A DNA stretch of 64,000 nt from Arthrobacter gallicola. GTDB lineage: Bacteria; Actinomycetota; Actinomycetes; Actinomycetales; Micrococcaceae. Each line of letters opens with the position of its first letter. Position 1 is the first letter of the stretch. A program made the position numbers and the translations under genes. The DNA is taken from assembly GCF_014836775.1 (NCBI RefSeq), contig NZ_JACSQD010000005.1, forward strand, positions 231,561 through 295,560. Direction: 5' to 3'. Positions 1 to 8,417 of the stretch are shown piece by piece. The notes under the pieces were generated by a model, which was not told the DNA's origin, made no database searches, and worked only from the letters and a program-made list of their open reading frames with translations.

Positions 1-20
1 ACCCCCGCGCGTCCCCCCGG

Positions 21-65
21 GGCCCCCCGGCAACCCACCTGGGGGGCCGGCGTCGCCCCTTTTTT
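21..65 (+). terminator. Possible intrinsic terminator at window edge
   Basis: GGCCCCCC (21-28) and GGGGGGCC (41-48) form a perfect 8-bp inverted repeat with a 12-base loop, followed after a short GC-rich stretch by six T (60-65). The upstream gene is outside the window. The gap between stem and T-run is long, so a competing hairpin nearer the T-run is possible. Confidence 0.4.
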
Positions 66-90
66 GCCCGCACATGGCAGGATCAAATCC

Positions 91-606
91 ATGCTTGACT
101 ACCAAGAGTGCATCAGCACGTACACGGATATTGCCGTTCAACATCTCTCCATGGATCAGGGAAGTATCGCGCAGGACATCGCCGTCGATGTGTGTGGCCA
201 GATTAATAGCGATGAACAGCTCGGCATATTACTCGCGGTATACGGTTTATTTACTGCTCTTCTTGGAACCGTCTTCAATCTTCTGTTCGTAAAATTCGGG
301 GTGAAGATGGCTGGGGACGCTAACGCTGAGCGGCCTATCAGGATCGTAAACAGCGGCCTCGTGGTGATAGGTCTCGTCTTCACGCTCTTCGGTGTCTGGA
401 TTTTGGGCTTCTGGTACGTCCGTCTAGCCCTAGTGGGTGTGATAGCTATGGTCATGTTCTCGGCAGCGTGGATACCCATCGTTTACCGGTTGATACCAGC
501 AGTCTGGTCCAAGCTGAAACGGCCCAGGGCTGGACTAGGCAAAGCGAATAAGGACGCTCCTGCTGCCGATTCTGGCGGGGAGTCCGTTGACAACATCCCC
601 AAATGA
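91..606 (+). CDS. Small hypothetical membrane protein with three predicted helices
   Basis: The 171-residue frame has three hydrophobic segments at about residues 44-66, 86-106 and 108-130. A short acidic N-terminus precedes them and a basic/Ala-rich tail follows, ending in ...VDNIPK. No enzyme motif is recognisable. I chose the ATG at 91, preceded by an AGGA-like site, over an in-frame TTG at 64 that lies in the terminator T-run; an ATG at 151 is also possible. It stands alone, with a terminator before it and about 160 bases before the next candidate start. I do not recognise the family; a TM-bearing unknown is all the sequence supports. Confidence 0.55.
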   Translation: MLDYQECISTYTDIAVQHLSMDQGSIAQDIAVDVCGQINSDEQLGILLAVYGLFTALLGTVFNLLFVKFGVKMAGDANAERPIRIVNSGLVVIGLVFTLFGVWILGFWYVRLALVGVIAMVMFSAAWIPIVYRLIPAVWSKLKRPRAGLGKANKDAPAADSGGESVDNIPK

Positions 607-767
607 CCCCACGGGGTACACCATCTGCTCACCCAGCTGAGCCGGTGGCAGAATTGCCGTGATCTTGAGCCTGCGCCGGGTCCGTTCCTGAGGTTGCACT
701 GTCAGAGTCTGCTGTAACGCCAGACCGACAATCCCACAAAGGTGGCCCGTTATTCAGGAGGAACCGT

Positions 768-851
768 TTGTTCCCGCTTCAGAGTTCTGCGCCCGTCAGG
801 AGGGCCAACCGCGCCCTCGGCGCAGCTCCTCTCACAGTGACCATGGCATGA
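768..851 (+). CDS. Candidate 27-residue leader peptide coupled to the Hpt-like gene
   Basis: A consensus AGGAGG (756-761) sits six bases before a TTG (768) that opens a 27-codon frame (begins MFPLQSSAPV). Its TGA (849-851) overlaps the ATG of the downstream gene as ATGA. The Shine-Dalgarno is far better than anything immediately before the 848 ATG, so translation probably enters here and the downstream gene is reached by coupling. Alternatives are that the two frames are one gene split by a frameshift, or that the AGGAGG is coincidental. The peptide has no recognisable motif. Confidence 0.4.
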   Translation: MFPLQSSAPVRRANRALGAAPLTVTMA

Positions 852-860
852 TCGCCATGG
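841..860. repeat. Inverted repeat over the Hpt-like gene start
   Basis: CCATGGC and GCCATGG flank a six-base centre, giving a perfect 7-bp dyad exactly over the start codon at 848. It could sequester the start in mRNA, which would fit coupling from the leader frame, or it could be chance. Confidence 0.35.
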
Positions 861-1222
861 AGAGCCGCGCAGTGTCCAGGAGTCTTGTGTCCACAAGAGC
901 GCTGCGGGACCTCAGCGACCAGCTGGGGCTTGGAACATGCCAGCAATTCGTCGGGAACTACATCACCATGTGGGAATCCCGGTATTCGAGGCTGGTTGCG
1001 GCGCTGCACAGCGAGGACTTCCCCGATGTGATGGACGTGGTGCTGAGCATCAAGATTTCCAGCCAGATGGCCGGGGCGGAGCGGCTGGCCGGACTAGCTG
1101 CGGAGGCCCAGCAACTGGCTCACAGCCGCGACCATGCCGGCCTGATGTCCCTGCTGGAGCCGCTGCAGCGGTGCGGGGAGGACACTATCCGTCAGCTCCA
1201 CGACACACTGCCCCGGCTGTAG
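848..1222 (+). CDS. Degenerate Hpt-domain-like protein lacking the phospho-histidine
   Basis: This 124-residue, probably all-helical protein resembles a histidine-phosphotransfer (Hpt) domain. The canonical helix (xAHxLKGSxxxxGAxxL) aligns with VLSIKISSQMAGAERL at about residues 76-91: the K, S and GA-L positions are kept, but the phospho-accepting His is Leu. It therefore cannot relay phosphate in the usual way and may act as a docking or decoy partner. It is convergent with the response regulator at 1243-2043, and that gene's divergent kinase begins at 2150, so a link to this two-component system is plausible but inferred. The Hpt assignment rests on motif alignment only. A second in-frame ATG is at 857. 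Confidence 0.5.
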   Translation: MIAMESRAVSRSLVSTRALRDLSDQLGLGTCQQFVGNYITMWESRYSRLVAALHSEDFPDVMDVVLSIKISSQMAGAERLAGLAAEAQQLAHSRDHAGLMSLLEPLQRCGEDTIRQLHDTLPRL

Positions 1223-1242
1223 GTTCCGGTGTGCGGGGCTGG

Positions 1243-2043
1243 CTACTCGACCGGAGCCAGCCGGTACCCGACACCGCGGACGGTCTCGAGCCAGCGGGGA
1301 GCGCGGGAGTCGTCGCCGAGCTTGCGGCGGAGGTTGCCAACGTGCACCTCGATGGTGCGTTCGTCGGAGTCGCTGATGTAGGAACCGGTGTCGTAGTCCT
1401 CGCCGCGCAGCCGCCGCACCAGGTCGGTTTTGCTCCGGACCCGGCGTCCGCTTTCCAACAGCGCCTGCAAAAGATCGAACTCCGTGCGGGTTAGTTCCAC
1501 GTCCTGTCCGCCCACCACGGTGGTCCGGGTGGCGGCGTCGAGCTGCAGCCCGTTGTGGTGGAACACGCCGGCTTCGTTCCCCGTGGCCTGCGGCGCTGCG
1601 GCGGCCGGAGCGGGTGCCGGCGCTTTAACCGCGGCGCCGGGGGCGGTGGCGGGTTCAGCGGCGTCGGTGTCCTTGCGCGGCCGGCGCATCATCGCCGAGA
1701 TGCGGGCACGGAGCTCACGCGGGCGGAACGGTTTGGTGATGTAATCGTCGGCGCCGGCTTCCAGCCCCATCAGGGTGTCCAGCTCCTCGGCGCGGGCCGT
1801 GAGCATCACGATGTAGGCGTCGCTGAACAGGCGCAGCTGCCGGATGACCTCGAACCCGTCGATATCGGGCAGGCCCAGGTCCAGGGTGACGACGGCGGGA
1901 TTGTGGCTGCGGACCGCTTCCACCCCTTCGGTGCCGGTGGGACTGGCGTGTACCTCAAAACCGGACTGCTGGAGTACCGCGTGCAGGAGGTCGCGAATGT
2001 CTTTGTCGTCTTCGATAATGACGGCTACGCGCTGTGTGTCCAT
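1243..2043 (-). CDS. OmpR/PhoB-family response regulator
   Basis: Two-component DNA-binding regulator of 266 residues. The receiver domain (about 1-122) has the acidic pair D12/D13, phospho-acceptor D55, T82 and K104 in the ITKPF motif. An Ala/Pro-rich linker (about 125-160), longer than usual, joins it to a winged-helix Trans_reg_C domain (about 165-264) with the typical ERTIEVHVGNLRRKLGDD recognition region. It is divergent from a membrane histidine kinase 106 bp away, the obvious cognate. Target genes are not visible. The kinase, phosphatase and EPS genes follow directly, so a role in envelope or EPS control is possible but inferred. Confidence 0.9.
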   Translation of the reverse strand: MDTQRVAVIIEDDKDIRDLLHAVLQQSGFEVHASPTGTEGVEAVRSHNPAVVTLDLGLPDIDGFEVIRQLRLFSDAYIVMLTARAEELDTLMGLEAGADDYITKPFRPRELRARISAMMRRPRKDTDAAEPATAPGAAVKAPAPAPAAAAPQATGNEAGVFHHNGLQLDAATRTTVVGGQDVELTRTEFDLLQALLESGRRVRSKTDLVRRLRGEDYDTGSYISDSDERTIEVHVGNLRRKLGDDSRAPRWLETVRGVGYRLAPVE

Positions 2044-2149
2044 ACTTTTAGTGGTTTTCCTGTCCTGCGAGACCTTCTGTACCCGCTCCCCTTATTCGGC
2101 ATCCTACAGGCTGGGCAGATAAACTGCGGACTTCATTGACTCCAAGAAT
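2044..2149. promoter_or_regulatory. Divergent promoter region of the two-component pair
   Basis: This 106-bp gap separates the divergent starts of the response regulator and the kinase and must contain both promoters unless one is leaderless. I could not identify a convincing -35/-10 pair. Confidence 0.45.
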
Positions 2150-3865
2150 GTGAAGGTTGCCGCGCCAATGTCCAGATTCAAGGACGGAACGTTGTTCTCG
2201 CTGGCAAAACGCAGAGACTTCTATTTGTTCCCCTTGCGGCACCGGGTGGCGCTGAGCCAGTCTCCCCTTGTTGTCGCCGTCGCACTCCTGCTGCCGATCG
2301 TTTACGTGGTCAAGCCTGCCGCCTACTTAAATCCCGAGTTCCTTGCCGGGCTGGGCATGGTTGCGGTGTTGTCGGTGCTGACCGTGGCGGTGCCGTGGGA
2401 CCGCTGTTTCAATCTGGCGTTTTTACTGATTCCGATTCTTGATTTTGTTGCCATCGCGGCCCTTTACCGGGGAGTGCAGCCGAGCGTCCCGGGAATGACA
2501 GCGCTGGCGGCGTTCCCCGTCCTGTGGCTGGCGTGGTCCGGCGTCGCGCCGCGCCGGGCGGCCCTGATAGCTTTCTCCGGCGCGCTGCTGGTCGCCTGTG
2601 CACCCCTGCTGGGAGACACGGACATACTGCCCGAAGACGTCCTCCGGCAGGCGCTGGTGCCACTGGTGCTGCTGCTGGTGTACCTCGCGGCTGCCCTCAC
2701 GGTGCAGGACGCCGCCGGGCATCAGCTGGCGCTTGAGGAGAAGGACCGGGAGCTGAAGCGCAGCCTGCAGGACAGCCGGCGCCGGGCGCAGCTCCTGGAC
2801 GGGGTGCTGGATACGATCGACGTCGGCGTGGTGGTGCTGGCGCGGGACGGCCACATCATGCTGATGAACAACCGGCAGCTGGCCACCCACCAGCTCGCTG
2901 TGCCGGCGGAAGCGGAAGGGTATCTGGAGCCGGACATGCTAGTTTACGAGCTGGACGGGATCACCCCGGTACCTGCTGAGGACCGTCCGATAGCCCGTTC
3001 CATGCGGCGGGAAACCTTCTCCGACTACATCCTCTGGGTGGGCCGCGGACCGGAACAGCGTGCCATGTCCGTCTCGGCCCGGCCGCTGCTGGACGAGCAG
3101 GGTGAATTCAACGGTTCCGTGCTGGCGTTCAGCGATGTCACGGACATGCTCCGGGCCCTGCGCGCCAAGGATGACTTTGTGGCCAGTGTCTCCCACGAAC
3201 TGCGCACTCCCCTGACCTCCATCATCGGCTACCTGGACCTGGCGCTGATGGAGGCGGAGGACCAGCAGCTCCAGGGACCGCTGGTGACCTCCCTGAACGT
3301 GGTGCAGCGGAACGCGGAGCGCCTGCTGGTCCTGGTGGCTGACCTGTTAACCACGGCCCTGGATACGGTCCATCTGGAGCGGACTGAGCTCTCCATTCGT
3401 GAGCTGGCCCTGGCCGCGGCGGATTCGGCCAAGCGCCGCACTGACGCGGCGGACATCCGGATCCGCGTTGACGCCCCGGAGGAGGTGTGCGCGTGCGTGG
3501 ACTCGGTCAGGATTCAGCAGGTGCTGGACAATCTGCTCTCCAATGCCGTGAAGTACTCCCCCGGCGGCGGGACCGTCACCATCCGCACCTGGGAGGAAAA
3601 CGGCTCAGCTGTCCTAGAAGTGGCGGATGAGGGCATCGGTATGTCCGACGCCGAGCAGGCGGACGTATTCAAGCGCTTTTTCCGGGCCGACGCCGTCAAG
3701 AAGGCTGCGATTCCCGGCGCCGGCCTGGGCATGGGGATCGCCCGGGACATCGTGGAGGCACACGGCGGCAGGATCAGTCTGAAATCCGCTCCGGGCGCCG
3801 GCACCACGTTCCGGGTGGAGCTGCCACGTGCGCCTATACCCGCCGGGGACGTTCCGGCAGGGTAA
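2150..3865 (+). CDS. Membrane sensor histidine kinase with PAS domain
   Basis: 571 residues. Five or six hydrophobic helices occupy about residues 35-190, with short connecting loops, so the input is probably intramembrane rather than a large external domain. A short coiled linker and a PAS domain (about 215-330) follow. Then come the HisKA domain with the H-box SVSHELRTPLTS (His349) and the HATPase domain with N-box LDNLLSNAVKYS, G1 DEGIGM and G2 GAGLGMGIA. It should autophosphorylate His349 and pass phosphate to D55 of the divergent regulator. The start is GTG at 2150; an ATG at 2168 is an equally usable alternative. Confidence 0.9.
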   Translation: MKVAAPMSRFKDGTLFSLAKRRDFYLFPLRHRVALSQSPLVVAVALLLPIVYVVKPAAYLNPEFLAGLGMVAVLSVLTVAVPWDRCFNLAFLLIPILDFVAIAALYRGVQPSVPGMTALAAFPVLWLAWSGVAPRRAALIAFSGALLVACAPLLGDTDILPEDVLRQALVPLVLLLVYLAAALTVQDAAGHQLALEEKDRELKRSLQDSRRRAQLLDGVLDTIDVGVVVLARDGHIMLMNNRQLATHQLAVPAEAEGYLEPDMLVYELDGITPVPAEDRPIARSMRRETFSDYILWVGRGPEQRAMSVSARPLLDEQGEFNGSVLAFSDVTDMLRALRAKDDFVASVSHELRTPLTSIIGYLDLALMEAEDQQLQGPLVTSLNVVQRNAERLLVLVADLLTTALDTVHLERTELSIRELALAAADSAKRRTDAADIRIRVDAPEEVCACVDSVRIQQVLDNLLSNAVKYSPGGGTVTIRTWEENGSAVLEVADEGIGMSDAEQADVFKRFFRADAVKKAAIPGAGLGMGIARDIVEAHGGRISLKSAPGAGTTFRVELPRAPIPAGDVPAG

Positions 3866-3942
3866 TCTCATTCCCAGTGCGTGCGGCGGTGCCCAGCTTT
3901 GCCGCGCCCGAACCGCTTCACCCTGATCCGAAACCAGAGGTT

Positions 3943-4518
3943 ATGACTTCTTCAGCGCCTTTCCGCATTCTGACCGTTTGCACCGGCAACATTTGCCGCT
4001 CCCCCATGGCCGAGCGTCTGCTCCAGGCGGGATTCGATGCGCTGGCTCCGGGTGAGTTCGAGGTTGCCAGTGCCGGCACCGGGGCCCTGGTCGGTTCGGC
4101 CATTGAACCGCATGTGGCCGGGTTCATTAACGTTTTTGGCGGCAGTTCCGCGGATTTTGTCTCCCGCCAGCTCACCCCGGAGATCCTGCAGGGCCAGGAT
4201 CTGGTGCTCGCTCTGACCCGTGAGCACCGCAGCAAGATCGTGGAGATGTCTCCGGGTCTGCTGCGCCGGACCTTTACCGTGCGTGAGCTGGCCCGTCTGC
4301 TGCCCGAAGTTGATGCTGATCCCGATGCTCCGGCTGCCGAGCGCTGGAAGGATGCCCTGTCCCGGGCCCTGCGCCTGCGCTCGGTCCACCCGGGCGGCCC
4401 GGGCGAGGACGACGTCGTGGATCCTTTCCGCCGGTCCGATGAGGTTTACCAGCAAATGGTCCAGGAGCTCTCCCCTGCCCTCAAAAGCATTCTGGCCTGG
4501 GAGTATCAGTACCGGTGA
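3943..4518 (+). CDS. Low-molecular-weight protein tyrosine phosphatase
   Basis: 191 residues starting at the ATG preceded by AGAGG (about 3935). The P-loop CTGNICRS (Cys13 to Arg19) and the late general-acid motif VDPFRRSDEVY place it in the LMW-PTP family (Wzb/YwlE/PtpA type). Such phosphatases dephosphorylate the Tyr cluster of BY-kinases or, in some Gram-positives, phospho-arginine. The two BY-kinases in this window (10945 and 28090) have no phosphatase next to them, so this is the natural partner for both (inference). The stop overlaps the start of a VanZ gene, so they are co-transcribed. A GTG at 3877 would add 22 low-complexity residues and is less likely. Confidence 0.88.
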   Translation: MTSSAPFRILTVCTGNICRSPMAERLLQAGFDALAPGEFEVASAGTGALVGSAIEPHVAGFINVFGGSSADFVSRQLTPEILQGQDLVLALTREHRSKIVEMSPGLLRRTFTVRELARLLPEVDADPDAPAAERWKDALSRALRLRSVHPGGPGEDDVVDPFRRSDEVYQQMVQELSPALKSILAWEYQYR

Positions 4519-4949
4519 GTCCGGTGAGCCGACCCGTCCGCCGACGGCGCTTCCTGGCCTCGCTTTTTCTCGCCTATCTGGTGGCCCTGGCGTTTATAGC
4601 GTTTTGGCCGTCCCCTGTGGATGCTGGCTCCAGCGGTGCGACCCTGCGCTCGGTTCTTGCCTGGCTCCATTCCCACGGCATCCCAGGCTGGTTCAACTAC
4701 AACTTTGTTGAGTTCACGGCCAACATTCTGCTTTTTGTGCCGTTCGGTTTCCTGGGAGCGGCCTATCTTAGACGGCAGAAACCATGCTACGTGCTCATAC
4801 TCTTAGCATTTATAGCATCGTGTGCCATCGAAACATATCAGTGTTGTTTTCTCGAGGAGCGCTTCGCTTCCGTAGCGGACATACTTGCAAACACTATTGG
4901 AGCCACGATCGGTTGCCTCTTCTCATCGGCGACACGGTGGCTCCGTTAA
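4515..4949 (+). CDS. VanZ-like membrane protein
   Basis: 144 residues with about four membrane helices and the VanZ signature: FTANILLFVPFGFL, then IETYQ, then SVADILANTIGATIG. VanZ proteins are small membrane proteins, originally linked to teicoplanin resistance, often found near envelope-polysaccharide genes; the biochemical role is unclear. The GTG start overlaps the phosphatase stop. Base composition changes inside the gene: the first two thirds are GC-rich like the chromosome, while from about 4785 it becomes AT-richer like the EPS genes that follow. A fully GC-rich paralogue is at 22885-23412. Confidence 0.82.
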   Translation: MSPVSRPVRRRRFLASLFLAYLVALAFIAFWPSPVDAGSSGATLRSVLAWLHSHGIPGWFNYNFVEFTANILLFVPFGFLGAAYLRRQKPCYVLILLAFIASCAIETYQCCFLEERFASVADILANTIGATIGCLFSSATRWLR

Positions 4950-5021
4950 CGCCCCAGACTGGAATGGGCTGCCCTCCGTCCAACGGCTCTCGAGCCCGGT
5001 CTCACCGAGCGCCCCGAAGGA

Positions 5022-5984
5022 CTACGCCGGCAGCCTCTGCCTGTATGCCCGGGAAAAAGAAATCCCAAAGAATAGACTGAATGGAAGTCCACGTTCATTT
5101 AGACGCTCGCAGACATAAGAGGAAGCTAGGGCAGTACCTATGCAGAGTATTGTGATCATAAACGGATGAATATCGGATCCGAACGCGACGCACACATGCG
5201 CCAGTACAAGAACAACCGGCCAATGAACTAAGTAATAAACTATAGAATTTCTACCGATGGCCCTCACCGCACTGAGTCGCCCTTCCAAAAAAACCGAAAC
5301 ACGCAGAACAATCGACGCCAGACTGGCCACGGCTGGTAGAAACAAAACATCATAGCGGATGTCACCGAAGACAAGTACCGACGGGACGAGCAACGCAGCG
5401 AACACCAAACTGACAAAAGTAACGGCTCTTTTCTCGATAAACATTTTAAGTTCTTCGATCTTTCCGCTATACAACCATCCCAGTGTGAAGAAGAAATAAA
5501 GATAAGCAAAACGCTCCAACTGCTCAAATCCGGCCCACTGCCCCGCAAGCAGAACCGCGGAAGCGAGGACAATGTGCAACGTTTTCGTACATCTCCGCAG
5601 ACAGAACATGACTATATAAAAAACAAAAAGATCTCTAAGAAACCACAAATGATCGATCGGAGATATTGCTAAGAGCCGTGCAATCTCACCGGCGCGAGGG
5701 TGTTCCGCCGCCACGACTGAAACCAGGAGCAACATAATGCCTGACCATACAATATACGGCCACAGAATTTTAGATAACTTACCCGCGAAATATCTATTCC
5801 AGGGTTTGGCGAGTCCATGACCGAGAAGAAGCCCTGACAAAAATACCATCAAAGGCATACGAGCGGGGGCAACGATATTGTTTATCGCAACTACCGTATC
5901 GGGGAGACCAAACTGTTTATCCACCTCGGTCACGGCATGAAAGATGATCACCAACAATATGGCGATTCCCCGTGCTGTATCCAT
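5022..5984 (-). CDS. Acyltransferase family 3 (OafA-like) membrane O-acyltransferase
   Basis: 320 residues from the first ATG, about ten hydrophobic helices. The N-terminus DTARGIAILLVIIFHAV carries the family motif, including the conserved His of helix 1; MPLMVFLSGLLLG and FLRDLFVFY are also typical. It probably O-acetylates or otherwise acylates the EPS repeat unit. It is the last gene of the minus-strand EPS operon. The family usually has 10-20 residues before DTARG, and the open frame continues upstream for about 18 codons with no ATG/GTG/TTG. An ATT at 6027-6029 lies a few bases after AGGAAG, so the true start may be non-canonical. Confidence 0.82.
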   Translation of the reverse strand: MDTARGIAILLVIIFHAVTEVDKQFGLPDTVVAINNIVAPARMPLMVFLSGLLLGHGLAKPWNRYFAGKLSKILWPYIVWSGIMLLLVSVVAAEHPRAGEIARLLAISPIDHLWFLRDLFVFYIVMFCLRRCTKTLHIVLASAVLLAGQWAGFEQLERFAYLYFFFTLGWLYSGKIEELKMFIEKRAVTFVSLVFAALLVPSVLVFGDIRYDVLFLPAVASLASIVLRVSVFLEGRLSAVRAIGRNSIVYYLVHWPVVLVLAHVCVAFGSDIHPFMITILCIGTALASSYVCERLNERGLPFSLFFGISFSRAYRQRLPA

Positions 5985-6080
5985 CCATGCGAATCGAGGT
6001 ATCTGTTCACGTGCTTCTAAGTAACGAATAATCGCTTCCTATCTCACTCTTTCGCACTAATTTAGCAAAAGCAACCGATT

Positions 6081-7328
6081 CTATAAACTCAGAACGTCTC
6101 GCTCATTACGCTTGGCATTGGCCAAACCTGCGATACAAAACCCGATTGTCAACAGATACATACCAGATATTGTAACCATCACGAATGTGATGCCCAAGGA
6201 CCTTCCGACAAAATAGATTAAAGGTGAGCCAAGCACTAACCCCAGAACCATTCCCCAGACCCCGTACTTCAGTCTGTCCAACGGCGCGAGGACTGCAACC
6301 GGCAAGCACTGCGCCGCGAAGGCCAGTCCCACGAGCAAAGCAAGAGCAACTGTTTGTGCGGCGCTGACCTCCACTAGGCCAACAGACATCATTCGAACGG
6401 CTAGAGGGCCCAAAGGAAGCATCAGGAGAGTCAGCCCACACGCTGAAATGATCACACTCCGAAACATACCCGTTGCTGTTGCAACCCTGCCAACCCCACG
6501 GCTCAGGTCGCCGGCCATCTTTCCGGTGATCAGCTGGGTTAGCGGGAGCGCGACCGTCGTCAGCTGTTTCTGAACTTTATCTATCACCGCAAATGCTACA
6601 AAAGTAGGTCCGCCAATTAAAGCGCTCAGTGGAAGGCCCACAGACGACATCGCGACGAAAAGTGTATTGGTTGTCAAGCTCTTAGTCTGACTGCGAATCG
6701 ACCCTAGCACTGCCATGCCGGATACTTTCCATCCAGAGCCGCGACTTCGGAACCGAACGCTCACAAGAGTAAGCCAAACAGAAATGGTCAAACCAACAAC
6801 CAAGCCAACCGCAAACCACTCTCCGCTGCCACTCACACCTACTAAGCCAAGGCCGAAGAGAACGCCCCCAGACCTAGCCGCTGCATCCCTCCAAAAAAGT
6901 CCCCGCGGATCATCGATCCCAAGAAAGTACCAACTCGAGGCACATCCCAAAAGCGTGCTGGCCAAAACCGTCCACACAAACAACGAGCTTTGGGGAAAAA
7001 TGACTACGGAAAAAACGATAATTGTCGACATTACGACGGTAGAGACAAGGAGTCTCGCCCAGAGGGACAACATGAATTGTTTCTGTTGCTCTTCGGCTGA
7101 AGCGCCAGCGATAGTCGCCGGGCCATCAACCGGCCAACCCAGACTAACCAGGACCGCGCCGCAGAGTCCTATGGCTTGACCCAAAGCTATTTGTGCCCAA
7201 CCCTCCGCGCCAACGAAATGTATAAGGTATGGTACCGAGGCGATCGAGACCAGTCCATTCAAAATGGTTGGTGCAAGATACCACCCTTTAGCACGAATGG
7301 AGTGAGCTATCTTCAACTTAGTCTTCAT
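6081..7328 (-). CDS. Oligosaccharide flippase (Wzx-like)
   Basis: 415 residues, about 12 hydrophobic helices and an N-terminus (AKGWYLAPTILNGLVSIASVPYL) typical of the polysaccharide biosynthesis/MOP flippase superfamily. It should move the undecaprenyl-linked repeat unit across the membrane for polymerisation by the Wzy-like protein of the same operon. Its ATG overlaps the upstream glycosyltransferase stop by four bases (ATGA), and 50-100 bases separate it from the acyltransferase. Sequence divergence in this family is high, so substrate cannot be inferred. Confidence 0.82.
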   Translation of the reverse strand: MKTKLKIAHSIRAKGWYLAPTILNGLVSIASVPYLIHFVGAEGWAQIALGQAIGLCGAVLVSLGWPVDGPATIAGASAEEQQKQFMLSLWARLLVSTVVMSTIIVFSVVIFPQSSLFVWTVLASTLLGCASSWYFLGIDDPRGLFWRDAAARSGGVLFGLGLVGVSGSGEWFAVGLVVGLTISVWLTLVSVRFRSRGSGWKVSGMAVLGSIRSQTKSLTTNTLFVAMSSVGLPLSALIGGPTFVAFAVIDKVQKQLTTVALPLTQLITGKMAGDLSRGVGRVATATGMFRSVIISACGLTLLMLPLGPLAVRMMSVGLVEVSAAQTVALALLVGLAFAAQCLPVAVLAPLDRLKYGVWGMVLGLVLGSPLIYFVGRSLGITFVMVTISGMYLLTIGFCIAGLANAKRNERDVLSL

Positions 7329-8380
7329 TTGTTCAGGGGGTTATCGGGGGTTTTTGGAAGTCCGTTTAGTCCCCTGTAAAGAAGGGTATAAGTCGCTGCC
7401 ACCTTTTCGAGATCGAACTCGGCCAGCGCCCGTTCCCTACTATCCGCAGACAGAACCTCACGCTCCTTGCTCGACAAGGAAGCGAAAGCATTCATCGCGT
7501 CGGCCATTTGCATAGCTGATCGTGGTTCGACCACCCATCTGCTGTCCCCAGGAAACTTATGAGCGTCTCCTACATCAGTCGTGATAACAGGAATACCATG
7601 CATACACGCTTCTGATCCGACCATAGGAAAGGTTTCAGTCCCAATACTTGATATAACAAGCACAGACGATCGTGAAAAGAGCGCTCTCGTGTCTTTCGTT
7701 GGCCCCACCAATTCCACCGACCCTGCGTTCACCATATCACCCAAGTTAGCGCCAACGAACGAAACGAAGTCTGGATTGTCCATGTCTACACCATGGCCCG
7801 CACATAGAAGCCTCGACGATGGATAGGTTTTCAGGTGTTCGCTGAATGCGGATATAAGAACATCGTGGCCCTTAACTTCGTGGAATCTAGCCAAAGATAA
7901 AAATGTCAACGGCTCCTGCTGATAATTCACCGGCTCAACCCGTGGAGTCCCATTGTTGACTACTACACTGTTGCACCTGTATCCCACTCGCCTCATGAAT
8001 TCGACTGACCTAGTACTCGTTGCGATCGCAGCCGTAAAACGGAAGGAGAGAAGCGCAACCACCCTTGATAACAACCGGGTCTGAGACGGGTCGTACTTGC
8101 CTATATCTGATATGTGAACAGAGGTGTAGCGTCGAAATTTGCGTCCAGGGCAAATCAACGAGACGAAGTCAGACTGTAGCAAGTGTGAATGAACAACGTC
8201 TGGCTGGAGTGCGCGAACAACTCTATTGAGACCGATTATCATCCTTGGAACCGACCTTAGGCTCTTCGGAATATTCAAGTGTGTGACGGATACAGCTGAC
8301 TTAGCAACATCCTCAGAGAATACTCCAGGTTGCTGCAACACAACCACGTGGTGCTCATCGTCTTTCCACTGCTCCAGCAA
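7325..8380 (-). CDS. Glycosyltransferase family 4 (GT-B fold)
   Basis: 351 residues from the first canonical start (TTG). The C-terminal half has the GT4 nucleotide-sugar features: FLSLARFHEVKGHDVLISAF, then VISSIGTETFPMVGSEAC with the acidic donor-binding motif. The N-terminal GT4 strand is missing from this start. Translating upstream gives IRILHVINSLDIGGAETLLK in frame, which is exactly the expected beginning, but it contains no ATG, GTG or TTG. An ATT at 8441-8443 follows GGGAG by six bases, so the real protein is probably about 21 residues longer and begins at ATT. That start overlaps the upstream gene's stop (8418). It adds a sugar to the lipid-linked EPS unit. Confidence 0.85.
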   Translation of the reverse strand: MLEQWKDDEHHVVVLQQPGVFSEDVAKSAVSVTHLNIPKSLRSVPRMIIGLNRVVRALQPDVVHSHLLQSDFVSLICPGRKFRRYTSVHISDIGKYDPSQTRLLSRVVALLSFRFTAAIATSTRSVEFMRRVGYRCNSVVVNNGTPRVEPVNYQQEPLTFLSLARFHEVKGHDVLISAFSEHLKTYPSSRLLCAGHGVDMDNPDFVSFVGANLGDMVNAGSVELVGPTKDTRALFSRSSVLVISSIGTETFPMVGSEACMHGIPVITTDVGDAHKFPGDSRWVVEPRSAMQMADAMNAFASLSSKEREVLSADSRERALAEFDLEKVAATYTLLYRGLNGLPKTPDNPLNK

Positions 8381-8417
8381 CCCTTTCAGTAAGGTTTCTG
8401 CCCCGCCTATATCAAGA

